64,000 nt of DNA from Komarekiella atlantica HA4396-MV6 (GCA_019359395.1 JAHHHK010000009.1:124001-188000); one strand, 5' to 3'. Shown: positions 8,691-18,154, counted from the first letter of the stretch. Notes: a model not told the origin generated them from the sequence alone. Translations and numbers: made by a program.

Positions 8691-11660
8691 ATGAAAAAAA
8701 TTTTTACCAGTCTTTTAGCTGTGGGTATTTGCCTAACGCCTTTAACAATGATGCTGATGGCTCAACCCACTTGGGGACAGACTCAAAACTCGCGATCGCA
8801 AGAAGCACAAAGACTGCTAGAGCAAGGAATAAAACTGACACAGCAACAGGAACACCAACAGGCAATACAAATATTACAGCAAGCTTTAACCATTACACAA
8901 CAACTCAAAGACCAAAAACTGGAAGTGATCGCACTGGTTGGACTTGGGTTAAACTACAACCGTTTGGGAGAAAAGCAGAAAGCACTCGATTACTTCAACC
9001 AAGCTCTGCCCCTATATCGTGCTGTGGGCGATCGCTCTGGTGAAGCTCGTACTCTCAATAACATCGGTGGAGTCTACGACACTTTAGGAGAAAAGCAAAA
9101 AGCACTCTCGTTTTACAACCAAGCTCTGCTCCTATATCGTGCTGTAGGCGATCGCTCTGGTAAAGCTACCACACTCACTAATATCGGTGGAGTCTACGAC
9201 ACTTTAGGAGAAAAGCAAAAAGCACTATCATTGTACAACCAAGCTCTGCCCCTATATCGTGCTGTGGGCGATCGCTCTGGTGAAGCTCGTACTCTCAATA
9301 ACATCGGTAAAGTCTACAACGATTTAGGAGAAAATCGAAAAGCACTCTCATTTTACAACCAAGCTCTATCCCTTAGTCGGGCTGTGGGCAATCGCTCTGG
9401 TGAAGCTACCACACTCACTAATATCGGTAAAGTCTACAACGATTTAGGAGAAAATCAAAAAGCACTATCATTTTATAACCAAGCTCTACCTCTTAGTCGG
9501 TCTGTGAGCAATCGCACTGGTGAAGCTACCACACTCACTAATATCGGTAAAGTCTACAACGATTTAGGAGAAAATCAAAAAGCACTATCATTTTACAACC
9601 AAGCTCTGCCCCTAAGACGTGCTGTGGGCGATCGCTCTGGTGAAGCTGTCACGCTCACTAATATCGGTAAAGTCTACAACGATTTAGGACAAAAGCAGAA
9701 AGCACTCGATTTTTTCAACCAAGCTCTGCCTCTTATTCGTGCTGTGGGCGATCACTTTATTGAAGCCGCCACTCTCAATAACATCGGTGCAGTCTACGGC
9801 GATTTAGGACAAAAGCAGAAAGCACTCTCGTTTTACAACCAAGCTCTGCCTCTTATTCGTGCTGTGGGCGATCGCTCTGGTGAAGCTGTCACACTCAATA
9901 ACATTGGTCTAGTCTACGGCGATTTAGGACAAAAGCAGAAAGCACTCGATTTCTACAATCAAGCTTTGCCCCTGAGACGTGCTGTGGGCGATCGCTCTGG
10001 TGAAGCTCGCACATTGGGTAATATTGGTGGAGTCTACAAAGATTTAGGACAAAAGCAGAAAGCACTCGATTTTTACAACCAAGCTCTGCCCCTAAGCCGT
10101 GCTGTGGGCGATCGCTCTGGTGAAGCTGTTACCTTGGGTAATATTGGTGTACTCTTCCAAAACACAAATCGACCAACCCAAGCCATTACTAATTTGCAGC
10201 AATCTCTCCAAATCAGCTTAGAAATGCGCCAGGGCTTGCAACGAGAAAATCGCCAAAACTTTTTACAGGAAAACGGTGTATATGCTACTGCTTTAGTCGA
10301 TGTCCTGATTAATCAAAAGAAATACGATCAAGCCTTTGAATGGGTTAACCTATTCACCACAGCCGACCTTGCTGATTATACTCGCCTGATTAATGCCAAA
10401 GTTGCCAACCCAGAAGCACAGCAGAGCCTTGATAACTGGAGTAAAAAAAATCAACAATTGGAATCCCTGCGACAACAACTGCAAAACAATCGCTCCGAAA
10501 GCCTACCCCAACAAATTCGGCAATTAGAAGCACAAGTTTATTCAGATGCAGAAAAGATATCCCGCCGTTTCCCTGAAGTAGCAGAACTATTTGAAACTAC
10601 ACCAGCAGATATTAAAAACCTGACATCCTCCATACCCACAGGAACGGTTGTAGTTCAACCTGTCTTGCTGACTAATGTGAGAAATATGCCTAATAAAGTT
10701 GCATTTTTCATCTTCACAAAAGGTGAGTTAAGCGTTATTAAAAAATCTATTGATCCCACTAAATTTAATAAACTTCTCACTAAATACCTAAAAGAAGTAC
10801 AAAATGAAGGTGATCATAGCTACGCTGAAACTGGCAGTGAACTTTATGATATTCTTATTCGCCCTATAGAAAACAAAATTCAGGCTTTATCCCCCAAACA
10901 AGTAAGTATCATTGCTACTGGTAAACTGCGCCATTTACCTTTTGAAACTCTCTACGACAGTAAAACCAACCAATTTCTTATCCAAAAATATCCTGTCAAC
11001 TATCTTACTCGCATTTCTAACAATTCCCTAAAATCTCCAGATGTGCAAAATGCTGTACCCCGCAAAGCACAAGCTGTTTTAGCATTTGGTAATCCTGTAC
11101 CCCGTAACCCGCAAAATCTTCCAGGTGCAGAGGCAGAAGTCAGAAAGATTAAAGAAATATTCCCAGAAAGTGAAGTTTATATCCACAATGAAGCTACCCT
11201 AGAAAAGTTTAGATCCCAAGCATTGCGCTTTTCCTTTTTGCATTTAGCAACTCACGGATGTTTCAAAATTGAAGACTGCAAAAAAGTGGATTTACTAAAT
11301 AATAAATTACTATTTGCTGATAAACCATTAGATATTGCCGATGCTGCTCTTTTAGGGCTACAAGGTACACAACTCCTAACACTTAGCGCCTGTCAAACTG
11401 CTGTAGAAACTGATTTTAATGGTGAAGGAATTGCAGGTGTTGCTTATATATTTGAGCGTGCTGGTGCTAAAGCTGTGATGGCAAGCTTGTGGGCGGTTGA
11501 AGATAAAGCAACTCAGGAATTGATGGTTGATTTTTATCAGAATCTCAAGCAGGGTATGAGTAAAGGGGAAGCCTTGCAAAGAGCTAAGTTAAAGCTAATT
11601 GCAGACCATCGTCATCCTTTTTATTGGTCGCCGTTTGTTTTAATTGGTGATGCGCGTTAA
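8691..11660 (+). CDS. Secreted TPR-CHAT protein (caspase-like protease domain)
   Basis: This 989-residue protein has a signal peptide (residues 1 to about 29, ending T-W-G-Q), one or two diverged TPRs, ten 40-residue TPR/kinesin-light-chain-type repeats (residues 98-497, consensus A-L-S-F-Y-N-Q-A-L-P-L...G-D-R-S-G-E-A), a linker helix region and a C-terminal CHAT domain. The CHAT catalytic pair is visible: H855 in H-L-A-T-H-G and C901 in L-S-A-C-Q-T, followed by A-S-L-W and the terminal H-P-F-Y-W-S-P-F-V-L-I-G. From family knowledge CHAT domains are caspase/separase-like peptidases; the target is unknown, and the TPRs presumably bind a partner. The ATG at 8691 is the only sensible start. Confidence 0.92.
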   Translation: MKKIFTSLLAVGICLTPLTMMLMAQPTWGQTQNSRSQEAQRLLEQGIKLTQQQEHQQAIQILQQALTITQQLKDQKLEVIALVGLGLNYNRLGEKQKALDYFNQALPLYRAVGDRSGEARTLNNIGGVYDTLGEKQKALSFYNQALLLYRAVGDRSGKATTLTNIGGVYDTLGEKQKALSLYNQALPLYRAVGDRSGEARTLNNIGKVYNDLGENRKALSFYNQALSLSRAVGNRSGEATTLTNIGKVYNDLGENQKALSFYNQALPLSRSVSNRTGEATTLTNIGKVYNDLGENQKALSFYNQALPLRRAVGDRSGEAVTLTNIGKVYNDLGQKQKALDFFNQALPLIRAVGDHFIEAATLNNIGAVYGDLGQKQKALSFYNQALPLIRAVGDRSGEAVTLNNIGLVYGDLGQKQKALDFYNQALPLRRAVGDRSGEARTLGNIGGVYKDLGQKQKALDFYNQALPLSRAVGDRSGEAVTLGNIGVLFQNTNRPTQAITNLQQSLQISLEMRQGLQRENRQNFLQENGVYATALVDVLINQKKYDQAFEWVNLFTTADLADYTRLINAKVANPEAQQSLDNWSKKNQQLESLRQQLQNNRSESLPQQIRQLEAQVYSDAEKISRRFPEVAELFETTPADIKNLTSSIPTGTVVVQPVLLTNVRNMPNKVAFFIFTKGELSVIKKSIDPTKFNKLLTKYLKEVQNEGDHSYAETGSELYDILIRPIENKIQALSPKQVSIIATGKLRHLPFETLYDSKTNQFLIQKYPVNYLTRISNNSLKSPDVQNAVPRKAQAVLAFGNPVPRNPQNLPGAEAEVRKIKEIFPESEVYIHNEATLEKFRSQALRFSFLHLATHGCFKIEDCKKVDLLNNKLLFADKPLDIADAALLGLQGTQLLTLSACQTAVETDFNGEGIAGVAYIFERAGAKAVMASLWAVEDKATQELMVDFYQNLKQGMSKGEALQRAKLKLIADHRHPFYWSPFVLIGDAR
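8982..10181 (+). repeat. Ten tandem 120-bp TPR-coding repeats with embedded HIP1 sites
   Basis: Within the TPR-CHAT gene, ten consecutive 120-bp units are very similar at the DNA level. Most contain GGCGATCGCTCTGGTGAAGC, which encodes G-D-R-S-G-E-A and holds a HIP1 octamer. Copies 4 and 5 (AATCGC) and copy 7 (GATCAC) have lost the octamer. This suggests recent unit duplication or conversion. Confidence 0.9.
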
Positions 11661-11663
11661 CAA

Positions 11664-11694
11664 GATTCCCGACTTCTTGGAGAAGTCGGGAATC
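11664..11694. terminator. Perfect GATTCCCGACTTCT hairpin between convergent genes
   Basis: Two 14-bp perfect arms (GATTCCCGACTTCT and AGAAGTCGGGAATC) are separated by TGG. It lies 4 bp after the TPR-CHAT stop and 24 bp from the end of the convergent Mo-subunit gene, so it could stop both transcripts. It belongs to the same hairpin family as 3475 and 37501 and has no U-run on either side. Confidence 0.55.
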
Positions 11695-11718
11695 TGGAAG
11701 TTGGGAATTTGAGCCATT

Positions 11719-13929
11719 TCACAGCAACTTATCTGGTGTAATTGGCAGGTCACGAATCCGCTTACCTGTAGCATGATAAACAGCGTTAGATATGGCAGCG
11801 GCTACCCCAACAATTGGAAGTTCCCCAAGGCTTTTGGTTCCTAGTGCATTCACAACAGAATCGTGTTCTTCAACAAATTGCACTTCCATATTTGGTATAT
11901 CTGCATGAACGGGAATCAGGTAATCAGAAAGATTAGCACCTACTATTCTGCCCTGATTGGTATCCATTACTGTTTTCTCCATCAGCGCCATGCCAATTCC
12001 CCAAGTAATCCCACCGACAACTTGACTCCGCGCTGTCTTAAAGTTGAGAATTCGCCCTGCACTATAAACGCCTACGCAACGTCTAATTTTTATTTCGCCT
12101 AACAATTCATCAACAGCAACTTCAACAAAGATTGCTCCAAAAGAGTGTTTGGAATACTGTTTGCTCTCTGGGTTGGGTGAGCTTTCCTCTGTGACTTCTA
12201 AACTCTTTAACCCGTGACGATGCAGAATATCAGTATAATTATCTCGCTTGCTGGGGTCTTGTCTTAAGAATATTTGCCCCGATTCTACTGTAATATCATC
12301 TAATTGAGATCCATATAGCGGAGAATTTGAATCTGTTATTGCCATTTGGATCATCTTCACTCGTGCTGCACTGGCTGCTTTATGCACAGCAGGCGAAACA
12401 CTACCGACTGTAATCGAGTTACCGGTGACGGGAGCTTTAGGGAGATTGCTATCACCTAGTTCAAACTGCACTGACTGGCTGGATAAGCCTAATGCCTCAG
12501 CCGCGACTTGAGTCATCACTGTATAAGTGCCTGTACCAATGTCTTGCGTACCACTTTGGACTCGCACCTCTCCAGTGGCAAAAATTTCTACCTTGACTGA
12601 TGCGGGGCCCGCATGGCTGGGAAATGTAGCACTCGCCATTCCCCAACCAATCAAGAAATGCTCATCGCGCATCGAGCGAGGAACCGGGTTGCGTTTTGAC
12701 CAGCCAAAAATTTCTGCTCCCTGTTGATAACATTGTTTCAAAGATTTGCTTGACCAAGCAAGTCCTGTGTGCGGATCGATATCTGCATGATTTCTTAGTC
12801 GCAGTTCAATTGGGTCAAGATTTAAAGTATACGCCAGTTCATCCATTGCCGACTCTAAAGCAAACATTCCCGGCGCTTCTCCTGGCGCACGCATAAAGGT
12901 TGGTGTGCTGGCATTGATGCGAGCTAGGCGATATTTGACTTCTAAATTGGGACAGGCGTACATCATTGTTGTGGCTGCACCCACAGCTTCCACAAAGTCA
13001 TCAAAGGGAGAAGTGAAGGATGTGCCGATGTGAGTGATGACGGTTAGTTTTCCGTCTTTGGTTGCACCTAGGGTTAAGTGTTGTTGAGTTTGAGATCTAT
13101 ACCCGCAGGAGGTGTACATTTGCGATCGCATTAGCACCACTTTAACAGGTCGTTTGACTTGGCGAGCTGCGATCGCAGCTAGGATAGTATGAGATTTTAG
13201 CAGCGCTTTGCAGCCAAATCCTCCCCCTAAATATTTGGAAATAACTCGGACGTTTTCTGGAGGAATATTCAGGACGGCACAGATTCCCCGTTGTGTTGAA
13301 GAAATGCCTTGAGTGGTTTCATACAGCGTTAAATTATCCCCCTCCCACATTGCTATAGTTGCAGAGGTTTCTAGGGGATTATGATGCTCCATTGGCGTGG
13401 TATATACCTGCTCCATAAGGATATCTGCATGGGTTTTTCCAGACTCAACATCGCCTCTGGTAATTTTACCGGGCATGATGCCAAAAAATATTGATTCTGG
13501 CTCAAATACCTCTGCTTGTGCCATTGTGACTGTAGGTGATGCTTCCTCGCAGATAATTTTTACCAGAGAGGCGGCGGTTTGGGCTTGTTCTAAAGTTTGG
13601 GCAACTACAATTCCCAGGTGTTGACCATCGTAGTAGATGTTATCGTCTTTTTCGGTTGGCTGAGGTTGTTGGGGGGAAAAGAAGGGTATTTTTACCAGAG
13701 ATGGAGTTTGTTCGTAAGTAATGATATCCACCACACCAGGGGCTATAACTGCTGCTGATATATCGATTTGGATAACTTTACCTTTTGCGATCGCACTTTG
13801 AAAAATCACTCCATAAACCAAATTATCTATTGACACGTCAGCTGTATAAGCTGCTTCTCCTGTAACTTTCAGCCTACCATCAACGCGATCCAGTGGCTTA
13901 CCAACAATTCGGTGTTGCATATTTGTCAT
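11719..13929 (-). CDS. Molybdopterin-binding (large) subunit of the PaoABC-type hydroxylase
   Basis: This 736-residue catalytic subunit of the xanthine dehydrogenase/aldehyde oxidase family binds the molybdenum cofactor. Visible hallmarks are the N-terminal G-K-P-L-D-R-V-D-G-R-L-K-V-T-G-E-A box, the glycine-rich L-G-G-G-F-G-C-K, the M-R-A-P-G-E-A-P-G loop and the C-terminal L-G-E-L-P-I-V-G-V-A-A-A-I containing the family's catalytic glutamate. The length matches E. coli PaoC/YagR. No signal peptide is seen. It should assemble with the subunits at 469-2005, which are about 10 kb away on the other strand. Start: ATG at 13929, located in a heptamer repeat; an ATG at 13920 is in frame three codons later. 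Confidence 0.93.
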   Translation of the reverse strand: MTNMQHRIVGKPLDRVDGRLKVTGEAAYTADVSIDNLVYGVIFQSAIAKGKVIQIDISAAVIAPGVVDIITYEQTPSLVKIPFFSPQQPQPTEKDDNIYYDGQHLGIVVAQTLEQAQTAASLVKIICEEASPTVTMAQAEVFEPESIFFGIMPGKITRGDVESGKTHADILMEQVYTTPMEHHNPLETSATIAMWEGDNLTLYETTQGISSTQRGICAVLNIPPENVRVISKYLGGGFGCKALLKSHTILAAIAARQVKRPVKVVLMRSQMYTSCGYRSQTQQHLTLGATKDGKLTVITHIGTSFTSPFDDFVEAVGAATTMMYACPNLEVKYRLARINASTPTFMRAPGEAPGMFALESAMDELAYTLNLDPIELRLRNHADIDPHTGLAWSSKSLKQCYQQGAEIFGWSKRNPVPRSMRDEHFLIGWGMASATFPSHAGPASVKVEIFATGEVRVQSGTQDIGTGTYTVMTQVAAEALGLSSQSVQFELGDSNLPKAPVTGNSITVGSVSPAVHKAASAARVKMIQMAITDSNSPLYGSQLDDITVESGQIFLRQDPSKRDNYTDILHRHGLKSLEVTEESSPNPESKQYSKHSFGAIFVEVAVDELLGEIKIRRCVGVYSAGRILNFKTARSQVVGGITWGIGMALMEKTVMDTNQGRIVGANLSDYLIPVHADIPNMEVQFVEEHDSVVNALGTKSLGELPIVGVAAAISNAVYHATGKRIRDLPITPDKLL

Positions 13930-13943
13930 TTGTCATTTGTCAT
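13921..13943. repeat. Heptamer repeat (ATGACAA)n across the Mo-subunit start codon
   Basis: On the minus strand ATGACAA is repeated three times directly upstream of and into the start of the Mo-subunit gene. Each unit supplies an ATG in a different reading frame, and only the one at 13929 is in frame with the protein. A degenerate version covers the start of the monooxygenase at 207. Confidence 0.75.
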
Positions 13944-14025
13944 TAATTATTCCTCCCCTGCCCCCTGCCCCTCCGCTCACCCGAATGGGTGAGAGACTAT
14001 TCAACCAATCAGGTGAACTAAGTGC

Positions 14026-14352
14026 ATGAAGTTAAAGTTTATGAAAAAGGGCACTCTCTTACTAAAGAGCATTGATTACACTCATTCTAAATTTAATGAT
14101 AAATCTATGAAACTTGCACTTTTATTTGATTCTGCATTGATTATTACTTCTATTGCGCTCATGCCTGGAATCTTTGACCCTCATCCAGCTACTAACAATA
14201 ACTACTATTTGGCTGCCGATAGCACAATTGGTGATGGTAAAACAAATATCGCTACTAAGCTTAATACACTTAGCAGTAATTTCACTAATGTCATCTATGG
14301 GAAACCCTTTAATTTACAGAGCAGGTCGTTATCCAGAGATTTTTCCAACTGA
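14026..14352 (+). CDS. Possible small exported protein, unrecognised
   Basis: This 108-codon frame has an ATG preceded by AGGTGA 9-14 nt upstream. An internal ATG (codon 28) begins a typical signal-peptide-like segment, M-K-L-A-L-L-F followed by a hydrophobic stretch up to A-L-M-P-G. The remainder is Asn/Thr/Ser-rich with no known motif. Coding status is uncertain because the frame is short and sits in an AT-rich spacer. Confidence 0.35.
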   Translation: MKLKFMKKGTLLLKSIDYTHSKFNDKSMKLALLFDSALIITSIALMPGIFDPHPATNNNYYLAADSTIGDGKTNIATKLNTLSSNFTNVIYGKPFNLQSRSLSRDFSN

Positions 14353-15113
14353 GTATACCTCTGCATATAGCGACTTGTAATTCAATGCAATACAAACCAA
14401 TGGAAAAATAGTGTTTAGTTTAAGCACTATTAAACATACAATTACAACTATCTTAGGGTAGATATTAAAAATGTATTTTTAATAACATTTTTATACGAGT
14501 ACTATTTATTACTTTGGGTAGTTGTTTATATAGTCATCTATCATTTGACATATTATTACAGAGTATTGACTGATCATAGCTATTTAATGGCAAGCAAATA
14601 AGAGCTTTTACTGTAATTACTAAGTCATGAAACCTTGATATTTACGTAGTAATGCTGAATTTTCTAGTTAATAAGAAGTAATGCTAGCTAAGTAAATTTA
14701 TCAGCTTCTCTCAATGACCGATAAAACTTATGGCAAGCTTTTTTTTGGCAAATACATTCATAGCAGGTATTTTGAAGTTTATTAAATGATAGGCTTTTAC
14801 TATACTTTTACTATCAACATCCGAAAATTTTCTGGTAACTGGGAAGAAATTGCTTTAAGTACAATAGTTTATTAGTAAATACTACTACATTGTATGATTT
14901 ATACACTTAAGCATTTTATAGTTAAGCAAAATTACGGCTACATTTTTTTATTGTTTGTTAAAGAATAACTGCAATAACCGAGTTTTCTATTAGTGACTAA
15001 GTACTGTTAAACACCACCTTCCCTACCAAGTAATGTGATTACTGCATTAAATAAAAGCATTGTGACAGTTAGGCTGATCAAGAATTAAAAATTTAACTAT
15101 AGAGGTGCTAAAA
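14353..15113. other. Gene-free AT-rich spacer
   Basis: About 760 bp without a convincing reading frame on either strand. It is strongly AT-rich with scattered TTTACT/AGTAAT motifs and no clear hairpin family member. It forms the whole upstream region of the class V PLP enzyme, so promoter signals must lie here, but none can be assigned by eye. The only clear signal is the ribosome-binding site GAGG at 15102-15105. Confidence 0.5.
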
Positions 15114-16568
15114 ATGACTGAATTACTTGCATTGGGTGCGAAACAAAAGCAAGAATCAACCCAATTGCCGCTGTTTGCCGAAAATCTTGACAGCTTTTGG
15201 GATAAAGAAATTAGACCTTTATTTACAGATGAGTCTCTATGTTTCAAGGTGAAAACTCGTAACGGAAACCATATCAAGTACGTCAACCTGGATAATGGAG
15301 CGACAACCACTCCCTTTGCAACGCTCAAGCAGCACGTAGATGAGATGCTTGATACTTATGGTAGTGTGCATCGAGGCTCTGGGCAAAAGTCTATTATTAC
15401 TACGCGAGAATATGATGCAAGCCGAGATGTGATTCGAGAATTTGTCGGGTCATCATCACAGAACTATGTAATTTTTGCCAAGAATACAACGGAAGCAATT
15501 AATGGGGCTGCTACACTCTGGGCGAAAAAACCTGGCAAAATCTTAGTCTCTGATATTGAGCATTCATCAAACTTGCTGCCTTGGGTAACTAGAGACGAAG
15601 TTGTCCAGTACAGAACCCAACCAGACGGAAGCGTAAGTGTAGCTGAAATTGAGGATATTTTCAAGGCACACGAAAACCGCCCTGAAGCAGAGCGAATCAA
15701 GTTACTGACTATTACAGGTGCTTCAACAATCACAGGTTATAGACCACCTATTTACGAAATTGCGGCTTTAGCACATCGGTATAGAGCCAAGATGTTTGCT
15801 GACGTGTGTCAGTTAATCCAGCATGAACGGGTAGATATGCGTGCAGATGATGACCCGTGTCATTTGGATTTTGTCGCTTTTTCTGGACATAAAATGTATG
15901 CTCCTTATGGAACAGGGGTTTTGCTGGGGCCGAAGGAGTTTTTTGATAGCTCCTATCCTTATCAAATTGGCGGTGGAAACCTGCCTTATATCACCAGAAA
16001 CCTAGAGATAAAGCGTTTTTACACAGAACGGGCACATGACCCCGGAACACCAAATGCAATGGGTGCAATCGCTATTGCCAAGGCAATTCAAATTATAGAG
16101 GCACTTGGACGCGATCGCATTGCGGAATACGAACACTCTCTAGTTGAATTCACATATACACGGCTGAAGCTAATTCCTGGTGTGAAAGTACATATCCCAG
16201 GAGATAATCTAGCCCACGTCATCCCCTTTGATATTAATGGGTTTGACGGACGTTTAGTAGCAGAGATTCTGGCACAAGAATACGGTATCGGGGTTCGGGC
16301 TGGGGCTTTTTGCACATACGAATATATTCGCAAACTCAAGAATATTTCGGACGAGCAAGACTGCGAGATTGCTAAACAAGTAGAAAGCGGAATCACGCGT
16401 AATATTCCTAGCATTATCCGGGCCAGCTTTGCTGTGTATAATACACTTGAAGATTGCGATCGCTTTATTGACGCAATTTCGGAAATAGCCCGAAATGGAT
16501 TGGATCACTATTTGCCCAATTACAAACAAGATGAGACAACTGGTGTTTGGAGTGTGATAGACAAGTAG
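15114..16568 (+). CDS. Class V PLP enzyme, cysteine desulfurase/selenocysteine lyase-like
   Basis: This is a fold-type I aminotransferase class V protein of about 484 residues. The Schiff-base lysine is K260 in S-G-H-K-M-Y-A-P-Y-G-T-G, the cofactor aspartate is in A-D-V-C-Q-L, and an active-site-type cysteine (C400) lies in R-A-G-A-F-C-T-Y. It would remove sulfur (or selenium) from cysteine-like substrates, but it is longer than SufS and lacks suf neighbours, so a related lyase or epimerase activity is possible. I use the ATG at 15114 because GAGG at 15102-15105 is correctly spaced; a GTG at 15105 would overlap that site. The following sulfite oxidase and TauE genes suggest a sulfur-metabolism role. 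Confidence 0.8.
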   Translation: MTELLALGAKQKQESTQLPLFAENLDSFWDKEIRPLFTDESLCFKVKTRNGNHIKYVNLDNGATTTPFATLKQHVDEMLDTYGSVHRGSGQKSIITTREYDASRDVIREFVGSSSQNYVIFAKNTTEAINGAATLWAKKPGKILVSDIEHSSNLLPWVTRDEVVQYRTQPDGSVSVAEIEDIFKAHENRPEAERIKLLTITGASTITGYRPPIYEIAALAHRYRAKMFADVCQLIQHERVDMRADDDPCHLDFVAFSGHKMYAPYGTGVLLGPKEFFDSSYPYQIGGGNLPYITRNLEIKRFYTERAHDPGTPNAMGAIAIAKAIQIIEALGRDRIAEYEHSLVEFTYTRLKLIPGVKVHIPGDNLAHVIPFDINGFDGRLVAEILAQEYGIGVRAGAFCTYEYIRKLKNISDEQDCEIAKQVESGITRNIPSIIRASFAVYNTLEDCDRFIDAISEIARNGLDHYLPNYKQDETTGVWSVIDK

Positions 16569-16665
16569 TCTTACCTCTTCTTCACGCCAAAAGTGATTTT
16601 TGTTAATCATCTCAGGTAGCAAAGGCAGACTTTCAACTCTTTTGCTACCTCCTTGTTATATGTAC

Positions 16666-16800
16666 CTTAATGACGTAAAGCCTGCGGCATAGCTGCGCTT
16701 AGAACGAGTCTTCGCCCTTCTCTACGAGACACTACGTGAACGCGTAGCGTCTCGTAGAGAAGGGGCGACGCTAAGAGCGAACGAGCGTCATTACGTAGCT
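16666..16800. repeat. Composite palindromic repeat with TCTCTACGAGAC arms
   Basis: CGCCCTTCTCTACGAGAC at 16713-16730 pairs with its complement at 16749-16767, and outer TAATGACG (from 16668) with CGTCATTA (ending near 16792). The same TCTCTACGAGACGCT vocabulary occurs at 294, 19565 and 25725. It separates the PLP enzyme from sulfite oxidase. Confidence 0.65.
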
Positions 16801-16852
16801 TGCTTCTCGCCCTTGGCGAGTATTACGAATTACAAATTAAGGAGGTAATAGC

Positions 16853-18154
16853 TTGAGTGATGAAAACCTCTTTGACCAAGAGGATTACTTACAAGCACGG
16901 GTTGATGAATATATTTGGCAAAAAAGCTCAGATGCAGGTATTTCGCGCCAGCGCTTTCTACAAATACTAGCCACTATGGTTGGAGCAACAGCCATTGGAG
17001 GCTTAGCTAAACCTGCACCAGCTCACAGCCAAACAAGCAAATCAAATCTGTCAACCTCTACTACTGTCACCAAAGGCAGTAGAATACTTAAGCCATTGCC
17101 ACCAGGATACATCTCTCATAGCAAAGGCACATTAGAGATGAACTGGGAAGCCATGTATGAACGTGGCTATCTCGTACCAAACGATTGGTTTTACGTTCAT
17201 AACCGTAATACGCCTCCTGCTTTTGACCCATCGACTTGGCGCTTGCACATTCAAGGGACTGGCATTTCCACACCTTGCGAATTCTCTTACGATGAAATCA
17301 TTGCGATGCCATCCATTTCAGTCACTTGTGCTATTGAGTGTGCTGCTAATGGTCGGCGCTTCTTTGAAGAGGCTTACAACAAGCCACTTTCTGGAACACG
17401 TTGGCGGCTTGGCGCTATTGGTGTAGCTGAGTGGACTGGTGTACCACTTAGCATATTATTTGAGCGAGCTGGACTGAAATCCACTGCAAGAGATGTACTA
17501 GTTGAAGGCGGAGATTTGGATTCGCTGGACTCAAAGCAATCCAAGTTCAGTAGTGTGGTTCCGATTTCCAAGGCATTAGCAGATAACTCGCTCCTCGTCT
17601 ATGCAATGAACGGAGAACCATTACCTCCAGACCATGGTCAGCCATGCCGTGCTTTATTTCCTGGTTGGGGAGGAAACGCTAACGTTAAATGGATTGAGCG
17701 AATTGAGGTTTCTGAAACACCAATATACACCCAATGGGTGCTAAAGCAAATGGTACTGGTTGGTGCAGATTATCCAGCTATCTCTCCATATAAAGGTAAA
17801 CTGATTACGTACCAAAATGTTAAAAGCGCCTTTGAGTTAGCTTGGCCAGCTACGCTTGCTGCTAAACCTTATCTACTGCGCGGACGTTCTTGGTCTGGAA
17901 AAGGAAAGATTGTGCGTGTGGAAGTCAGTTTAGATGGTGGTAAAACTTGGCAATTTGCACGTTTGAGAGAACCAAATTTTCCATTTGCGTGGGTTCGCTG
18001 GGACATTGAATGGAACCCCGTTCCTGGAGAGTATTTTCTGCAAGCTCGTGCAACTGATAATTTGGGTAATACACAACCAACTACAGTTCCATGGAATGAT
18101 TCAGGTTTGCTCTATGGAGGCATTGTTAGTCACCCGGTAACAGTAAACAGTTAA
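16853..18154 (+). CDS. Sulfite oxidase-family molybdoenzyme, exported
   Basis: This 433-residue protein has an oxidoreductase molybdopterin-binding domain and a Mo-co dimerisation domain. The conserved molybdenum-ligating cysteine region reads I-E-C-A-A-N-G-R (C163). L-F-P-G-W-G-G-N-A-N-V-K-W is the second cofactor segment, and the Ig-like dimerisation domain has V-E-V-S-L-D-G-G-K-T-W-Q. The N-terminus resembles a Tat signal but with S-R-Q-R-F-L (residues 31-36) instead of a strict RR pair. Likely reaction: sulfite or a related S-oxide to the next oxidation state in the periplasm. Start TTG at 16853 with a near-perfect AAGGAGGT 7 nt upstream. The stop codon lies inside a heptamer repeat. Confidence 0.9.
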   Translation: MSDENLFDQEDYLQARVDEYIWQKSSDAGISRQRFLQILATMVGATAIGGLAKPAPAHSQTSKSNLSTSTTVTKGSRILKPLPPGYISHSKGTLEMNWEAMYERGYLVPNDWFYVHNRNTPPAFDPSTWRLHIQGTGISTPCEFSYDEIIAMPSISVTCAIECAANGRRFFEEAYNKPLSGTRWRLGAIGVAEWTGVPLSILFERAGLKSTARDVLVEGGDLDSLDSKQSKFSSVVPISKALADNSLLVYAMNGEPLPPDHGQPCRALFPGWGGNANVKWIERIEVSETPIYTQWVLKQMVLVGADYPAISPYKGKLITYQNVKSAFELAWPATLAAKPYLLRGRSWSGKGKIVRVEVSLDGGKTWQFARLREPNFPFAWVRWDIEWNPVPGEYFLQARATDNLGNTQPTTVPWNDSGLLYGGIVSHPVTVNS

